From: Vanilla planifolia
Taxonomy: Eukaryota > Streptophyta > Magnoliopsida > Asparagales > Orchidaceae
Assembly: GCA_023846275.1 (NCBI GenBank)
Contig: CM043875.1
Span: 5,840,626 to 5,904,625, forward strand
Direction: 5' to 3'
DNA: 64,000 nt
Below the pieces are notes generated by a model. That model made no database searches. It was not told the origin of the DNA and saw only the letters and a list, made by a program, of their open reading frames with translations. The position numbers and the translations under genes were made by a program. Below are positions 17,377-32,300 of the stretch, piece by piece. Numbering within the stretch: position 1 is the first letter of the stretch; each line of letters opens with the position of its first letter.

Positions 17377-20300
17377 TCACTCGAAGGCCCATTGGTTCTC
17401 CCTGCGGACCTCCTCCTCTTCTTCGGGAGTGAAGTCATTCTTGATGTTGAATGTTTTGCGAATCTCTTCAGGAGTCTTACCTTTGATCATATCAGCAACA
17501 GTTTGGCATGTGAGGTCCAGAAGTCCCTTAATGTTGAGATAATTTGCAGCCTGGCAAAAAAGAGTGTCAAGTCAAGCTTCTGTTTTCGACAATATTTTAA
17601 GTCAATTTTGAGTCGTAGTAAAAATCAACTCAATATGATTTGACTTAGTTATGACTAAGAAATCTACTAAAAAAATCAATTGTTAAGAAACAATTAAATT
17701 CTTTTAGGCTCAAATCGAGCTCAAACCAATGGCATACAAGCCAAGCTTGGCACAAATCGAGCTTGAGATTGAACATCATCTGGTTGATGTTAAATAGAGT
17801 CAAATCATTACTATCCTAGAAATAAAGAATAAATATCACATCAAGTTACAATCAAACAAAAAAATTGGTTCCATAATTATATAATTAGCAGACTAATATA
17901 ATAATCATTCTAAAATATACTATTGATTGGTACTAAAATAAATACTATTGAAAGATAAGTGAATATTACAAGTACTAAGCTTTAAGTAACATCTATTTGT
18001 GATATTCATCACTATGGTACTAAGTGTAACTCAAGGACAAACATATTTGCACAAGAAACTCAATATAGCTTACAATATTTTTACTTTTTCATGTAATTAT
18101 TTGCACATAATTTATTAGATCTTATATTATAGTTTAGCATGTGCAATGTAGTTCTCCTTTTCAAGTAGACTAAAATTGGATGATCACGGAAAGCATCCAA
18201 GAATTGTCTACAATTGATGCATATTGAACGACAAAATTAAATGCATATGCAGGCATAAAAAGCAGAACATGCATGTGGATCAACAAGTTTCTGAAGCAGT
18301 AAAATGGAAGGTTATGTATAAATTTAAGGCATTCAACAAGCGGCAATACCATCGTGTAATTATTTGAAAACAATTTAGCGCATCCATATCATAGTTTGGC
18401 ATCTGCAACACACGTGTTGCATTTCTAGTTCACTGGATTTGTGTAAATTATTGAATGATCACCAAAAGCATCCAAGAATTGTGTACAATTGGTGAATATT
18501 GAACAATAAAATTAAATGTAATGCATGTGCAGGTATTAAAAGTAAAAATTGCATGTTGATCAATAAAAAACAGTAAAGTGGAAGGTGCAATATTTTTGTC
18601 GATCCAAACATCAGCTAACCAGCAAAAATAATTTTTATACTAAAACGTGCCCATTTAGGAAGAAACCTTTTACTAGATTTTACTTCAAAAATTCTGGTGG
18701 CTTTTGGTGATCAAATAAAGCTAGAGCTTCTACTTCACTATATCTTGAAGTTGACTTAAAACTTCAACATAGAACTGGAGGGTAAACATCAGCATGCAAT
18801 GGCTTAATAGTCCAAATAAGACAATCAAAGACAACCAACAAAAGATGAAATGAGATTAGCAATTGCCCATGACATCAAACAGTAAGGGTATGTGGGAGAT
18901 ATGCTCATATCATCCATGTTTGGGTATTTAATTCTCAAATTTAACCAGAATTGAGCCGTCCAAAATAAATCCAATCACTAGACTCAAACAACAAGGGTAT
19001 GTGGGAAATATGCTCATACCATCCATGTTTGCATCTAAATCCCAAACTTTTTCAAGCCCAAACTGGGTTGAATCACATTCAATTTGTTTTAATTCTCAAA
19101 TTTAAGCGGAATTGAGCCGTCCATGATAAATCCAATCACTAGACTCAAATTGAATCTAAACCATGTAACCTGAGTTAAACATAAATCAATCCTAAATAGA
19201 AGTAACTTTTAGTATATGTATTACTCTTTTTGATCCTTTGAAGGTAGCTCCCCTAACCTTGTTATTGTGTCCAAAGCCTTGTGAAGAGATCACAAATTGG
19301 AATGAATCAATATGATACCGAAATTCTATCAACTTGCTGCCAAAATTGTATTATAATAATAATAGTAATTATCATTATTATTATTATATATGCATCCACA
19401 TAAAATAAGTTGAAAACAAAAAATCTAGAAAATACAAAAGCTATTTGTTAGGATTTTGAGAAATATTGTGAACTCCTTCAAAACATTGAAGAACTTGGAA
19501 TAACAGTTTTTTATTCTATAAAAAGTATATTCATAACTCATCAAAAGTACTTGGAATAACAGTTTTTTATTCTATAAAAAGTATATTCATAACTCATCAA
19601 AAGTACATAGTTGACCTGAAGAGATAAGCACACATGGAGGCAATACTTGAAATATGCAATCAATTTTCTGTAACTTGACACATAACTAGCACCAAAACAG
19701 TGCAAATCCAGCACTTACGTCATGATCCGCAAAAGGCAGATGGTAGAAGCCAAACCATTTAAAAGCCAAGGCAAATTAAGGTCAATCAACTAGTTTGAAA
19801 ACTACCAAAAAGATTGGAGATATGGGCATCTTAAACAAATCATATATGGGAAATTTCAGAAATGCTGTTCAAGAAAATACCAATCTCAATGATCACACAC
19901 AAATAAATGAAATGACGATCTTAAGAACGTAGATAAAAAAAAATTAAAAACAATGAACTACCGATAACAAGTACTCAAGGAATACCAAACTTGTAGTACG
20001 CATGCTAAGAATGTCTTAGTGATTATTCAAGTATTGTTAACAGGTTTGGAAACCAAAAATTCAGACCGACATAGCTAAGGCTTGAATTTGTCATCACAAG
20101 AGGTTCAGTTTGAAAAAAATATTAACTGAAAAATCATGTAAAAAATTCATATCTAACACACAATTTCTTCAAGATCTGATATGCTAAAATAGAGACAATG
20201 TTTTCAATTTTCTCAAATTGCTTTTAAAAAAGGAGAAACCAAGAAAAACTTCAAAATAATTGAGGAATGGACAATGAAAAAAGTGGAAACACTAGAATAA

Positions 20301-23300
20301 AATTAAAAAAGAGGATTTCAGATAAAAAATAAAATATATTTGGCAAAAATAAAATTAAAGAAAATTAAAACAAAGTTTAAAACTTAATAAAAATGAAGAG
20401 TTTGAGATGATTGATAATTAAAAGGGGATGCCGGTGAGTGTCAAAACAAAGAAGCAACAGGCAACAAGATATCTGTTGGTTATGGTGGCAATTTTCAGGG
20501 TCCATGTACGTACTAGTACGCTTATTGATACAAATACATATAAGCTTACAAGCCCCATGCTACTACTAGTCCATACCCATAGTTGAAGTGATATAGGAAC
20601 ATTGACTCATGAGCATGAATGTAAAATCATGTTATCAATTTTCAGAAGCACAGCTCACAATTAGCACAACAGTCCAAATCCAACAACTAAAGCATGATCC
20701 ACAAAGGGCACATAGCAGATGCTAAACCATTAAAGACCCTAGGCAAATTAATGACAATCAACTGATTTGAAAATTACCAAAAAGATTACAGATATGCACA
20801 CATCTTAAACAAATCATTTTTGGGGCATTTAAAAAATGAGATTCAAGGAAATACCAATTGCAATGATCACACACAAATATAAGGAGCTAAGATCTCAAGA
20901 GTGTAGATAAACAAATTAAGTGGCACAAACTCGTGCTAATAGGTAATCAAATAATATGCACAGGGGGAATAGGTCTTAATGATTGTTCAAGAACTATTCA
21001 TGGGTTGGTAAGCCCAAATTTGGACAGACCTTGCAATAATCTTCAAAAGAAAAGGGAACAAGACATCTCATGGTCACTTTCATGTAACCATCACAACAAC
21101 ATATGATCTTATAAACTTTAGATAGGGATTTTTTAAGTGAAGATGTAAGGAACATTTAAGAGAAATAATATTTAATACAAAACATTCATAAATTGCAAAT
21201 GTGAGATGATGCTCATAATAGTGCACACTATAGAACCCTTGATCAATGTGCAACTTATTTAATAATAACAAAACAATTTTCATGTTATACTAATGTTTTT
21301 TTTAGTGTTTCAAGTCATATATTTCAAAATTAACTAATTGAATTAATTGAGAAGCTCACTAGTGATTCAAAGGTTTCAATAACAATATTTGGTGAGAATG
21401 CGATATTTGATAAGAACGTATCTAACATCAAACAAAAAACGAGCATATCTAGAGTTACTTTTTAGAGTCATTTTCATTTGTCTTTATGAATATAAAACAA
21501 CAATATTCTTAAGACACTAAAATAAATTGTGACAAATTGAGCATGACAAAAATTTTTCAAAAATACTTCTATAAAATTCATCATAGTTAGGTTATTTTTA
21601 GGCATACATTTACAAAAAATTTATTATCTATAGAAATATCTTATTAAAGATCAAAAATAATAATTTGTATTCATAAAATATACTAGAATGTACAATCTAA
21701 AAAATATGTAAAATTGACTATATCGTACACTATGTTATCCTTAACGCACAATACATTTAGTTAACTTAGGATGCAGGATTAAGCAAATGATAAATTGAGT
21801 GAAAAATGTTTTTAGAATTTATTATACAATATATTACACATAATGTACTATATGTTTAATTCAACTTGTCTTCATATAATGGGAAAACAAACGACGAGCT
21901 GAATGCTTAACTTAAACCCAGTGATTTCGTAAGGAACGTTCACATGTAACGTACAATATATTTAGTTTGGTTTGATGAACATGTTGTTGAAAGTCAAACA
22001 GAGAATTTTGCATGATAAAATATAATGCTATCATAATAGTACGATTAAGATATTGGGCAAAGTATGCTGATGCAAGAGAAAACTAGAGAATTTTGTACGA
22101 TACGTTTTCACTTGACGTACAATACGGCTAGAACAAATTGAGATCTATAGTGGGTATGATCCTTGAAACAAATGATACTTTTAATTGATTTTCTATAAGT
22201 GATCATAAGTTTGACTAGATTTCAAAATTTTTAAAATAACTATTGGGAGCATTGAAGCAGTTTGAAGCCTTTCTAAAAATTTACACAAGGCCTCCAAACT
22301 TAGTTAAAAGAAAGCTAAAGAACAATTGCACAACATTTTGAAAGAATATCTCCTAAAATTCATTCTCTAACTTGAAGATTTTGTCGGAAATCAAGCCTGC
22401 AACACTAGAAGATGGTCTCCATCCTTCTCAATCTTCTTGCAAGCCAATTGCTAATTGAGCTAAGTTACATAATTCTTCTAAAATGTTTTATATCGATTTA
22501 ATTGTCTCTTAATATTATTATTGGGTTGTAAGACTTCTGTACTCAAGCTTTTACAATGTATTTCTTGTCTCTTTGTTAGAACTTTACCTTTTGATTTACT
22601 TAATCTTTTAGCCATCTTGTAAAATCCTTTGGCTAGGGGTTAAGCTCTTTTGGGCAGCTGTTTATAAGATTCTTTGGCTTATGCATTAGGTATTTGTCTA
22701 TCAATTTAGCAAAAGGTAATTATTAGAGTCAATCTATTCATTGAACTATGGGTGGACATAAATCTGGGTTCAAACAAAACTATCTTAGATATGTTGTGTA
22801 TTTATTTTATTATAATCCTTACAAAAATACTTGAAAGATAAACAATTTTATAAAATAAGATTTTGAAAAATAAAAGTAATCAAGAATTGTAAAGGATTTT
22901 CATTGTATTACTTGAGATTAGTTGAATTGAGATGTTTATATTCATCATTCTCTTCTGTGAATATCTTGTACTCCTACTCTAACACATACGTACAAGTATA
23001 CAATCATACTTCAAACAAAATAAAGATGTTAGGTCATATACAACAAAATCCATAAATTGAAGATAATGCTTTAGAATTGTTTGATGACCTTTTCAACTAA
23101 TAGCCTAGAAGATTATAATTTATTTCATAATTCTAGTTAGATAAAATGAGATGAACCTAAAGCTTGTAAGGATACCAATTGGATGTTGTTTATTATGAAA
23201 TAAAATTGAAATATACACCATGATCAACTATGTAATGTAGAACTTAACTTATTTATTAAAGAATTTTAGAGACAAAACTAAACTTTAAAATTGTAACCTC

Positions 23301-26300
23301 ACAGATTTTGGGCATGAATCGAGTAGGGGGTATTGAGATTAGTTGAATTGAGATGTTTATATTCATCATTCTCTTCTGTGAATATCTTATACTCCTCTAA
23401 CACATATGAATACAAGTATACAACCATGCTTCAAGGAAAATAAGGATATTAGGTCATATACAACAAAATCCATAAATTGAAGATAATGCTTTAGAATTGT
23501 TTGATGACCTTTTCAACTAATAGCCTAGAGGATTATAATTTATTTCATAATTCTAGTTAGATAACGATGAGATGAACCTAAAGTCTATAAAGATACCAAT
23601 GGGATGTTGTTTATTATGAAATAAAATTGAAATATACACCATGATCAACTATGTAATGTAGAACTTAACTTATTTATTAAAGAATATTAGAGACAAAATT
23701 AAACTTTAAAATTGTAACGTCACAGATTTTGGGCATGAATCGAGTAGGGGGCATTGAAGGGGGAAAACACAAAGTGTCAGATAGTGATAGGGGTACATAT
23801 AATTTACACGAGTGGATCAATTGGAGCAACTTGAGGGGTTGTGCAACGACATAGATGTTCTTGTGAAGATCAAAGACTACAAGCGCGAAAATTTGCGGCT
23901 TGCTTGTTGAAGAGATGTGGTAGCAAGGAATGTTGGAGCAACGGGAGGTACGACTGAAGTTAGAGTGACATAAGGGCATGGTTCATGCCCAAAAGGGGAA
24001 CCAATTCCAATTGTAAACTTATGGCAACATGCTAGAAGGAATGACTAAGCCTTAGTATGGGCACAAAAGCTTGCTGGCTAAAGATCGTGTTCTTGTTGGT
24101 GGTCGACAAATTCTCAAAACTCCGATGACATCTAAAGGATAGGGGTATCCAACAAAATGGGATAGCGTCAGATTGGAGTGATAGAAGAGGCATGAGAGGC
24201 AAGCTTCTTGCATTTGCCAACATAACAAGTGGACTGACGCCATTGACAAGCTGTAGTAGGCTTGCCAAAGCTGTGAAAAATATGGGTATGATCTGGCGGG
24301 TTTAATGTGATGGCATCACCAGCTCAGGAGATCGATGACCAAACGTCGATTAGAAGCTAGGACTTAGAGGATCATGGCAATCGATGCTAAAAGTATGATA
24401 ATGAGATGAAAGCTTTGGATGGCTAGGCTTTTGCAAAATGAGAAGGGATTAGGGAGGTAATGATGATGTATCAATGAGTTGATAATTAACTAAAGGTGGA
24501 ACTTAGGGTGGTCGAGTGGTTGCCATGTTGATAGTAAAATGGGTTCAATAAAAAAGAAGTAATTTGGTGAACGATTTTAGGATAATGGGATGGTGGTTTA
24601 AGAAAGGTGATTTAGAGGGCAATTTAAGGGTAGAATTAGTGAAAGAGATTTTTTGTTATGTTTTTCTCAAACTTTATTCATTTTTTATCGCACTTATTTA
24701 GCATTCTCTCCCACCATTTTCACACCAATTTGACTTTTTACACAATTGTTTTTCAAAAAAATTCTAAAAATCATTTCTAGGAAAAATAAGAAAAAAATTA
24801 TGGAGGAAATATGGAACAATCATGAAAGAAGAATATTCTAAAATAAGAAGAAAACAAAGGAAAATAGAAAGATTCAAAGCTAATCATTCATCGATAATAA
24901 GAAAGATGAAAAATGTTCTCATACCATTACTCAAATGACTCAAAATAACTCAAACATACATATACAACCACTTTACATAAAAATAAATATATGACTTAAA
25001 ACAACAAAAATAATCTTAAAAAGGCTCTTGATCTTCAAGCAAAACGGAACATCAAATTTGTGGTAGTATGAAGAAAGTGTAGCTGGCTGCTTTACATTGA
25101 AAACTTTGGGAAAACCTTCTACACTCATTTTCCTACAACTTCCATATTCAACTCTATTAAAGATTTTATCATCTTGGTTGAAAATAAGTTCCATAAGTTG
25201 TTGAAATTTTGTTATGATTTTGGTATTTTGCAAAAATTATTCCCATGTTTGTTCTCTTGCTAGATCTACTAAGATCTATAAGGATATATCATCAAGAGGC
25301 ACACCCCTTCTATTGCTTCACATCAAAACGGTATAAAAGCACTGGCTTGCTTGGTGGTTTTTCAAATACACACAGTCCTTGTTCTTAACCATTCTTGTGC
25401 CATCCATTATTATCAATTGCTCATTTTGTCTTTTTCTTCATATCATATCCGTTGAAATTATTATATTTGTTGGGGAATTGTTTTCAAGGAATTCAAATTC
25501 TAGATAGTTGTCCAACTATTATCACAATGAATACCAATCTTCTCTTTTGTACATATTGGTTTCATTGAATGTATATTATTGCTTATTAAAGGAGTTAGAT
25601 GCTATAGCTTGCTATTTTTCATTCATTAACATTTGCTACAATGAGTGGAAGCTATTTGGAGTACATCTACAATGATATATTTGGTTGTTTTACAACATAT
25701 CACAACTTTTGTACATTGGTTAAGGTATACTTAATGTTATCTCGAGTTTAGTTTTGATTTAAGAAAAAATTTAGATTCACAAGTTTGAGATCATTCTTTG
25801 ACCATGTAGATTATTTTGTTACAATGAAAACATTAGTGTGAATTAGGATTTAGTTCCATTGAGCTAAGTGCTATATTTAGATGAGTTTTCAATCTATAGG
25901 AATTACCTCAGCTTTATCCACACTATTAAAAGTTCTATCACATTCCTTGGTCACGTGAGCTTTATGAATTCATTTTGAATGATAATCATCATGTGACATT
26001 GATAGCTATCTTGAGTTTTTCAACACTACCTATTCTACTAATTGTGACATCCCCCATGTCATTATTAAGGGCAAGTGCTTAGCCAACTGTGTTGCACTAA
26101 CCTAAACTTACCCATCCATGGCCATCCTAAGCCTTATTTTATTTTTATTCAATAGTTATCCTTGAGTAACAATGTTCAATACGTCTTGTATGTAAGATAG
26201 CTTCCCTTGTGAAATCATACCAATGCCTTTTTTATATCATTGTGTTAGATCAATCCTAATTTTATGCTTTTAAACCTTCGACTTATACCAAAATATCTTA

Positions 26301-29300
26301 TGACTAACTCAAGCGCACACTTTCCTCTATAGTGCCCAAGAATTACCAATCAGACGAAGAATCTCTGTTCGTTTGCTATGGCACCATACGGAGTCCTCCA
26401 ATGGGACCAAATGCATGTTGAGGAGAAATTAGCATTTATGGTTGCTTGGAGGAAGATGAGATTCAACATTTACCTGGAACATTCCTGCATTCAATGGCAA
26501 ATAATCATAAGGGGGAGGATTGACATGAACGATATATAGATATTAAACAATGGTATTTTTATGATGTTTTCAATGTATATATAAAATGGATATAGGACGT
26601 ATCAGTGATGTATGTGTTTATCAAGAGGTAAATGAAGTATTTGAGGTTGATGACAATAACTTCATCAAGCTAGCTGATACATGATTTGGGGTTCTACTTG
26701 ATTAACGTGGCTTTTCAGTCAAACATTACTGCTGAATTCCTGAAAGATTTCTACAAAATTCTTGACTCATTTCCAATCATCAAAGTCTACACTTAGCAAT
26801 TCTAGATTATGCATTTTTTTCATGGTTTTGTTGTACTCTGACTGTATTTTGACATTTATCAATGTTTATTCCATGTCAATGCATAAGAACAGACATATTT
26901 GGGCAAAGTTTGATGTTTAGACAAGCACTCTGCATGACGTAGGTGTTCATACAACAATCTGGTGTGATGTGCAAGCCCCACACAGTTTGACGATTCCATA
27001 CTACACAATTTTCACATTCGAGTCGTTCAAAGATTTCAAACTGTGTTCAACAAAATCCCACAAATTGCCATAGAAAATCTGCCCATATTTCAATATTCTA
27101 TTGAAATAGTTTACATTAATAATTTTTCTACATCCATTATAATCTCTTAATCATAGCACCAATGGAGGGGCATCCCACCTCCCCCACACTACATCATTGC
27201 CTTAAAACAATTTGAAACCAAACGAGGCAAAATATACCAACTATTCCATGTGGTTAACAAATAGCCTAGTGTGGTTTCAAGGAACCACCTAGGGCATCTT
27301 AAGGTCAAATATGATAGTTTGCCAAAACAAGAACACGACTATGACAGAAAACCCCAAGATTTGGGAACAATATACAAGAAATTACCTTCAACTTCTTCAA
27401 ATTCTCTGAAAATTTTAATAACAATATGAAGTCCCTCTCACCATTAAGAAATCCAGTTCTTTCTTGGGACCCAATTGGTAACCACTAATTAGGATTAAAT
27501 CTTCTTTGATTGAGAAATCCACTCAATTGAAGCAAAATAATTAATAGATAATCTTAGAACACAATCACCATAAAGTAACAAGAAGAAAGAATAATTACAA
27601 ACTTCTTACAAGCCAAGAGATTCTCTAAGGACTAATATTTCCAAAAAAAATATCAAACTATGAAAATAATCCCTTATTAGAGTTATATCACTAGTTAGAG
27701 GCTACTTTATTAAGTATAAAATAAAACAAAGTGTTAAATCTTAAAATAATACAAAAATAGATAAATACGTAAGACTATATTACACTGCTAAGAGCTTTTA
27801 AATAATTGTCCTAAGTAATCCATACAAATTGTCTGAGTGCCTTCCCAAGGTAGTTAGATGGAACTAGAAAAAAAGAAACTACTACAAGAAATCTATCATT
27901 ACCATGCTCAAATAGATTGTTATTTATAGTCAACAAGCATAGAATCATCATAACAATGTTTCTCAAAAAACTCAACTAAAGATGCAAGGCCTCAAATGAA
28001 ACCACATGGAGGCACAATGTGCCAGAATAGGTTTACAAGTATGCAGTCACCGATAATGCATTTAGCATATGCAACACAAAGAGATCAAAGAGTTGTTGCA
28101 AGACTCATCAAACTATCACATTTATGCATTGATATTCCCCAAAATAAAAATGTTATTCACAATCGATAATCTTACCTTTTTTATTCCTTTTGGTTTAAAT
28201 TAATTTCAAACTAATAATATTTATACACTTACAAGTAAATACACACACTCATATATGTATGTATATATATATTGGATATAATTAAGAATAATAACAAACA
28301 ATTCTTTGATAATAGAAATAAAGACTAAAATTCATGATCAACTCAAAATATAATCATAACCTAATCAGTGACAACTAGAATCCAACAAATTTCAAAGTTT
28401 TATGCAAACAAAATAAGTTTAAGGAACATTTTTTAATGCAACCCTATAAGTTGATATGACAAATCTAAGATAAACAAACAAGAAAAGATTGAAACAACAT
28501 GCAGCTTGAATAGAGAACTTGGGAATCAACAGAGTTCTTGTAAATGAGCTTCTCTTGATGGTTCCTATGAGCTACTGACTTATCTGAACTTCCAAAGGGA
28601 TCAGTCATATTGCTTTAACCTTTAAGTAAGTTGTGTGATCCACCAAGTATTTTTTCCATAATATGATAATCTCCCTTTGCCCTAGGAAAATATTTTTACA
28701 CAATGGTAAATTTAAATTTCTCCCCTCAAAGCCACTCGCACTTCTTTTATCACTGCAATACTTTCTTTTAATTACCATAAAATCTTAGTCCCACCGAAAT
28801 TTATTCTTTGAATTCCCAAGCAAGATAAGTGTCATTTAGGTGTTGCAATCGCTTATTTCATTGTGCACTCTTTTCCTTAGGTTCATACATTTTTTGCCAT
28901 CCCACAACACAAGTTTTCATGCTTCCATCCTATACTCACAAAATAAATATTCTACAAAGCAATTCTATTTCATTCAAGAAACCTTAAGGTAATGCCATGA
29001 ATTGCATAACATATGTTAGGATGCTCAACAAAATTAATTAAGGCCAACCCACTGGTCAACAATAGTTTTCAATCTTCACGTTTGAATGCCTTGTTTTTAC
29101 TTTTTCACTTTTTCAATAACACAATCATACTACTTCCTAGTTAAAAAAAAGATGGTTAACTTTTGACAATTTACAACCTGAGGCATTGCAGAAATGATAT
29201 ATAAATATGAAAATAACTTCAATTTAAGACGTAATAAATAGCACCAAGTTGTCACCAACCATCAAAGAGGAAATTGTTCATCCATCTCACCACACCTTAA

Positions 29301-32300
29301 AAGGATTTTAAGCCAATCTTCACCTAACTTATATACTATAAGTTTTTCCATGCATAAAGTATGGAGACAATGAATCCTACCAATCCTATTCCTCACATTT
29401 GTTTTAAAGAAATTGTTATTCCCATTCTATTAGATTTCAAAGGAAAATGATGAAGAACAATCAATAAATCTTATTTCTAGACCAATCATCCCAATGGCCT
29501 CTTCAATAAAATTACAATCAATCCTATCATGGGCATTTCCAAATCAAGGTGGCCATACATTACCTTTTAACTAATCTAGTCTTGGAAAGAAAAACCTTTG
29601 GTGATGCTAATAATAATTTAATGTATGATTTCCTTGATGCAAAACAACCTAATTTGGGAAGCCAATTCTAGTAAAAAATTTCTAATATATTCACAATAGA
29701 ATTGGTTATAGTCTTCAGAGAACCATTGAGATATGAGTCAAAAGTTTAATAGATCATTTTGTTAATCTTCCAAGATCAAAGCTAGAAGAGTTTCATTCAT
29801 ACAATGGTCAACTTCCCTTTATTAAAAAAATACACAACCATAACGAAAGTGCCAATGATCTCCTAAGTCTGATAAAAGAAGCAAATTAGAATTCATCAAG
29901 ATCCACCAACATCCATGCATCCATTCCATGAAGCACCAAACAACCTCCAAGTCAACCACATTGGCCATCTAAACCTCCAATAATACATGCTAGACAAGGG
30001 AAATGGGACCAAAGATTGTGAAGAATATCTTTCCACCTCTTATCTAGTAAACAAAATTAGAAATTACTAAAGTAATTGCTTGTGAAGTTGAAGAGGAAGG
30101 CTTCCCCAAGTTCACCAATCAAAACTTGGTATGTATTCACATTATGTGGCCTCCAACTTCTTCTGAGTTTTAAAAGCATCTGCTTCCATGAAATCCCCTC
30201 TATGTAGATGTAAAGTCCTTGTGCTTTTTCTAGAGGCTTCCACAAATGATTTTGCTTTCCCAATCACTCCTAAATCATAACACAAATCTTGTCTTCCAAT
30301 TTTCCTTTTTATCCTTTGAAGCACATCACCTCTCATACACCATCTTTACTGGACACAACTACAAGGATTGTTTAGCACAAAAAAAACTAGAGAAAATATC
30401 ATAAGGGGCTCAAATTATTAAATCCCAATAATAATATTACTAAGTGTGGCACCAATATTATTGCATAATCACAAACTAGTCCTTATAGAGTATTTAGGAT
30501 GGCATTGGAGTGTAAACAACATTTTTAAGCAGCATTCATACATGCTAGCCAATCAATAGCTTGTAGTTATCCCTAGGAATATGAGTATGTTAGAATTCTA
30601 CAAAATTCACACAGATTTTTTATTAACCCCATCATAAGGAATTCTCATAATCAAATAGAAGCCAACAAATCGACAACTAGAACCTGTCATTGAATTTATG
30701 AATGTATTAGCATATATCATAGTACTTGAGTCGCAATTCAAGCTTCACAATGCAACTATTCAAAATTTTTAAAAAAAGAGAGCAAAGATCCTATACCTTA
30801 ATAGAGATGCGTGTGTTCTTGTATATTGCTATACTAAGATTAGAAAAGAACTCTTTTTGTCAACAAAAATGGCTAAAAGGATAGCATACAAATTAAATGC
30901 ATGAACCAATATGATAGGGTATATTGATGACCATATTAGTTAATATACATGGATCTTAAAAATCTCCCTTCTATCTACCATAGCAATTAGCAATATATTA
31001 CCTAATGCAAATTTTTGGGAAGGTAAGCGGATTATATAGTCCCAAAAAAGACAATTTTCCATTTCAAATCTGCTAAGGCTTTATAGAATTTGCTAAACGT
31101 AACCAAAAAAATCCTAAGATATGAATATCTAAGAAGAAGACCTTTCGAAAACAGTTATTTGATCTACTATCTATAATATGCAGAAAAATCTACCAGTAAA
31201 CAGACCAAGTGAGAAACCTTGGTCACAGTTGCTCTTTCAACTAACTCATTTCAGTTCCATATGACCACTCCCCTACTATTTTACTCTCTCTCAAACAGCT
31301 ATCACACTAAAAATAAACCCACTGAAGAAGCAAGGAAGAATGTGGTCAATGGAAAACTTGAAAAGGTAAAATTAAACTGTTAGAAACATGAGACAACACA
31401 AAAATATTAGATTTGATATATAAAAACAATATGACCTGAGTAGCCATGATCTAAAGGTTAGAATCATTGATTGTTAAGTTTGAAGAAAGAAGTTAACAGA
31501 AAAATATTGCAAAAATTTTTTTTTAGTCCAATATGCTGGAGAAACAAATGCAAAAATTAGTTGATTAAACTAAATACACCTAGAGAAATAGTTCAAAACA
31601 CAAGAAAAGTTGACCACACCTAACCAACCAACCAAGTTTGGCAAAGATGCACTGGGAAAGCTTCATATTGTCCATATTCTTGAAGAATTGTTTAAAAAGG
31701 TTACATGTCTTACTGGTATTAATATCATGAAGGAAATTTCGGTTGATTGAAAAAACAAATAAGGGATCTTGAACTGCAAAAACAGACCTGAAAGTAATAA
31801 TGTTTACTCCAAGCAATTCCTAAACACTGATATATCTCTCTCCATAACATAAGACGAATGTTTCCAATCCCCAAAGGTCATAGGCCAACCCCTATCAATC
31901 ATAAATAGTCCATCCAGTTGAAGTACCACATAGACATGCTGCAATGCTGCAAATGTCCCCGTAACCATGAAAAGTTTAACTGGTTCCCTCCATGTTTATA
32001 CTCCATTTTTCATTTCTCATAACATCTTTGGGAAAGTAATCAAAAAGACCTCCCAAAAGGAAAGGTTTGCACAAAAACAATAAGGAGCTCAGGATTATTC
32101 AAATATCATCTTCCAAATTTCTAGAACATTAAAAAAGGTTTCTGGATGGTAAAATATTATAATAAATTAAATAAAAAATTCCAAATTTAAGAAAATTCAT
32201 TGCAATCTATTGATTGTAAAGTTCACAGTGGTTACCCGAAGCAGCATCCATGAAGCAAATTAGAACAGTAGAAGCCCCTTATAGAACCTTGATTCAGCTA

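Noticed and set aside
17109..17643. Open frames on both strands around the end of SKP1
   Set aside because: They are 3' UTR or antisense to SKP1 exon 2. The minus-strand exon 2 reading is unambiguous.
30057..30336. Overlapping minus-strand frames suggesting a LINE or gag protein
   Set aside because: The residues looked retroelement-like, but no specific motif could be named, so no feature is claimed beyond a note on the intron interior.
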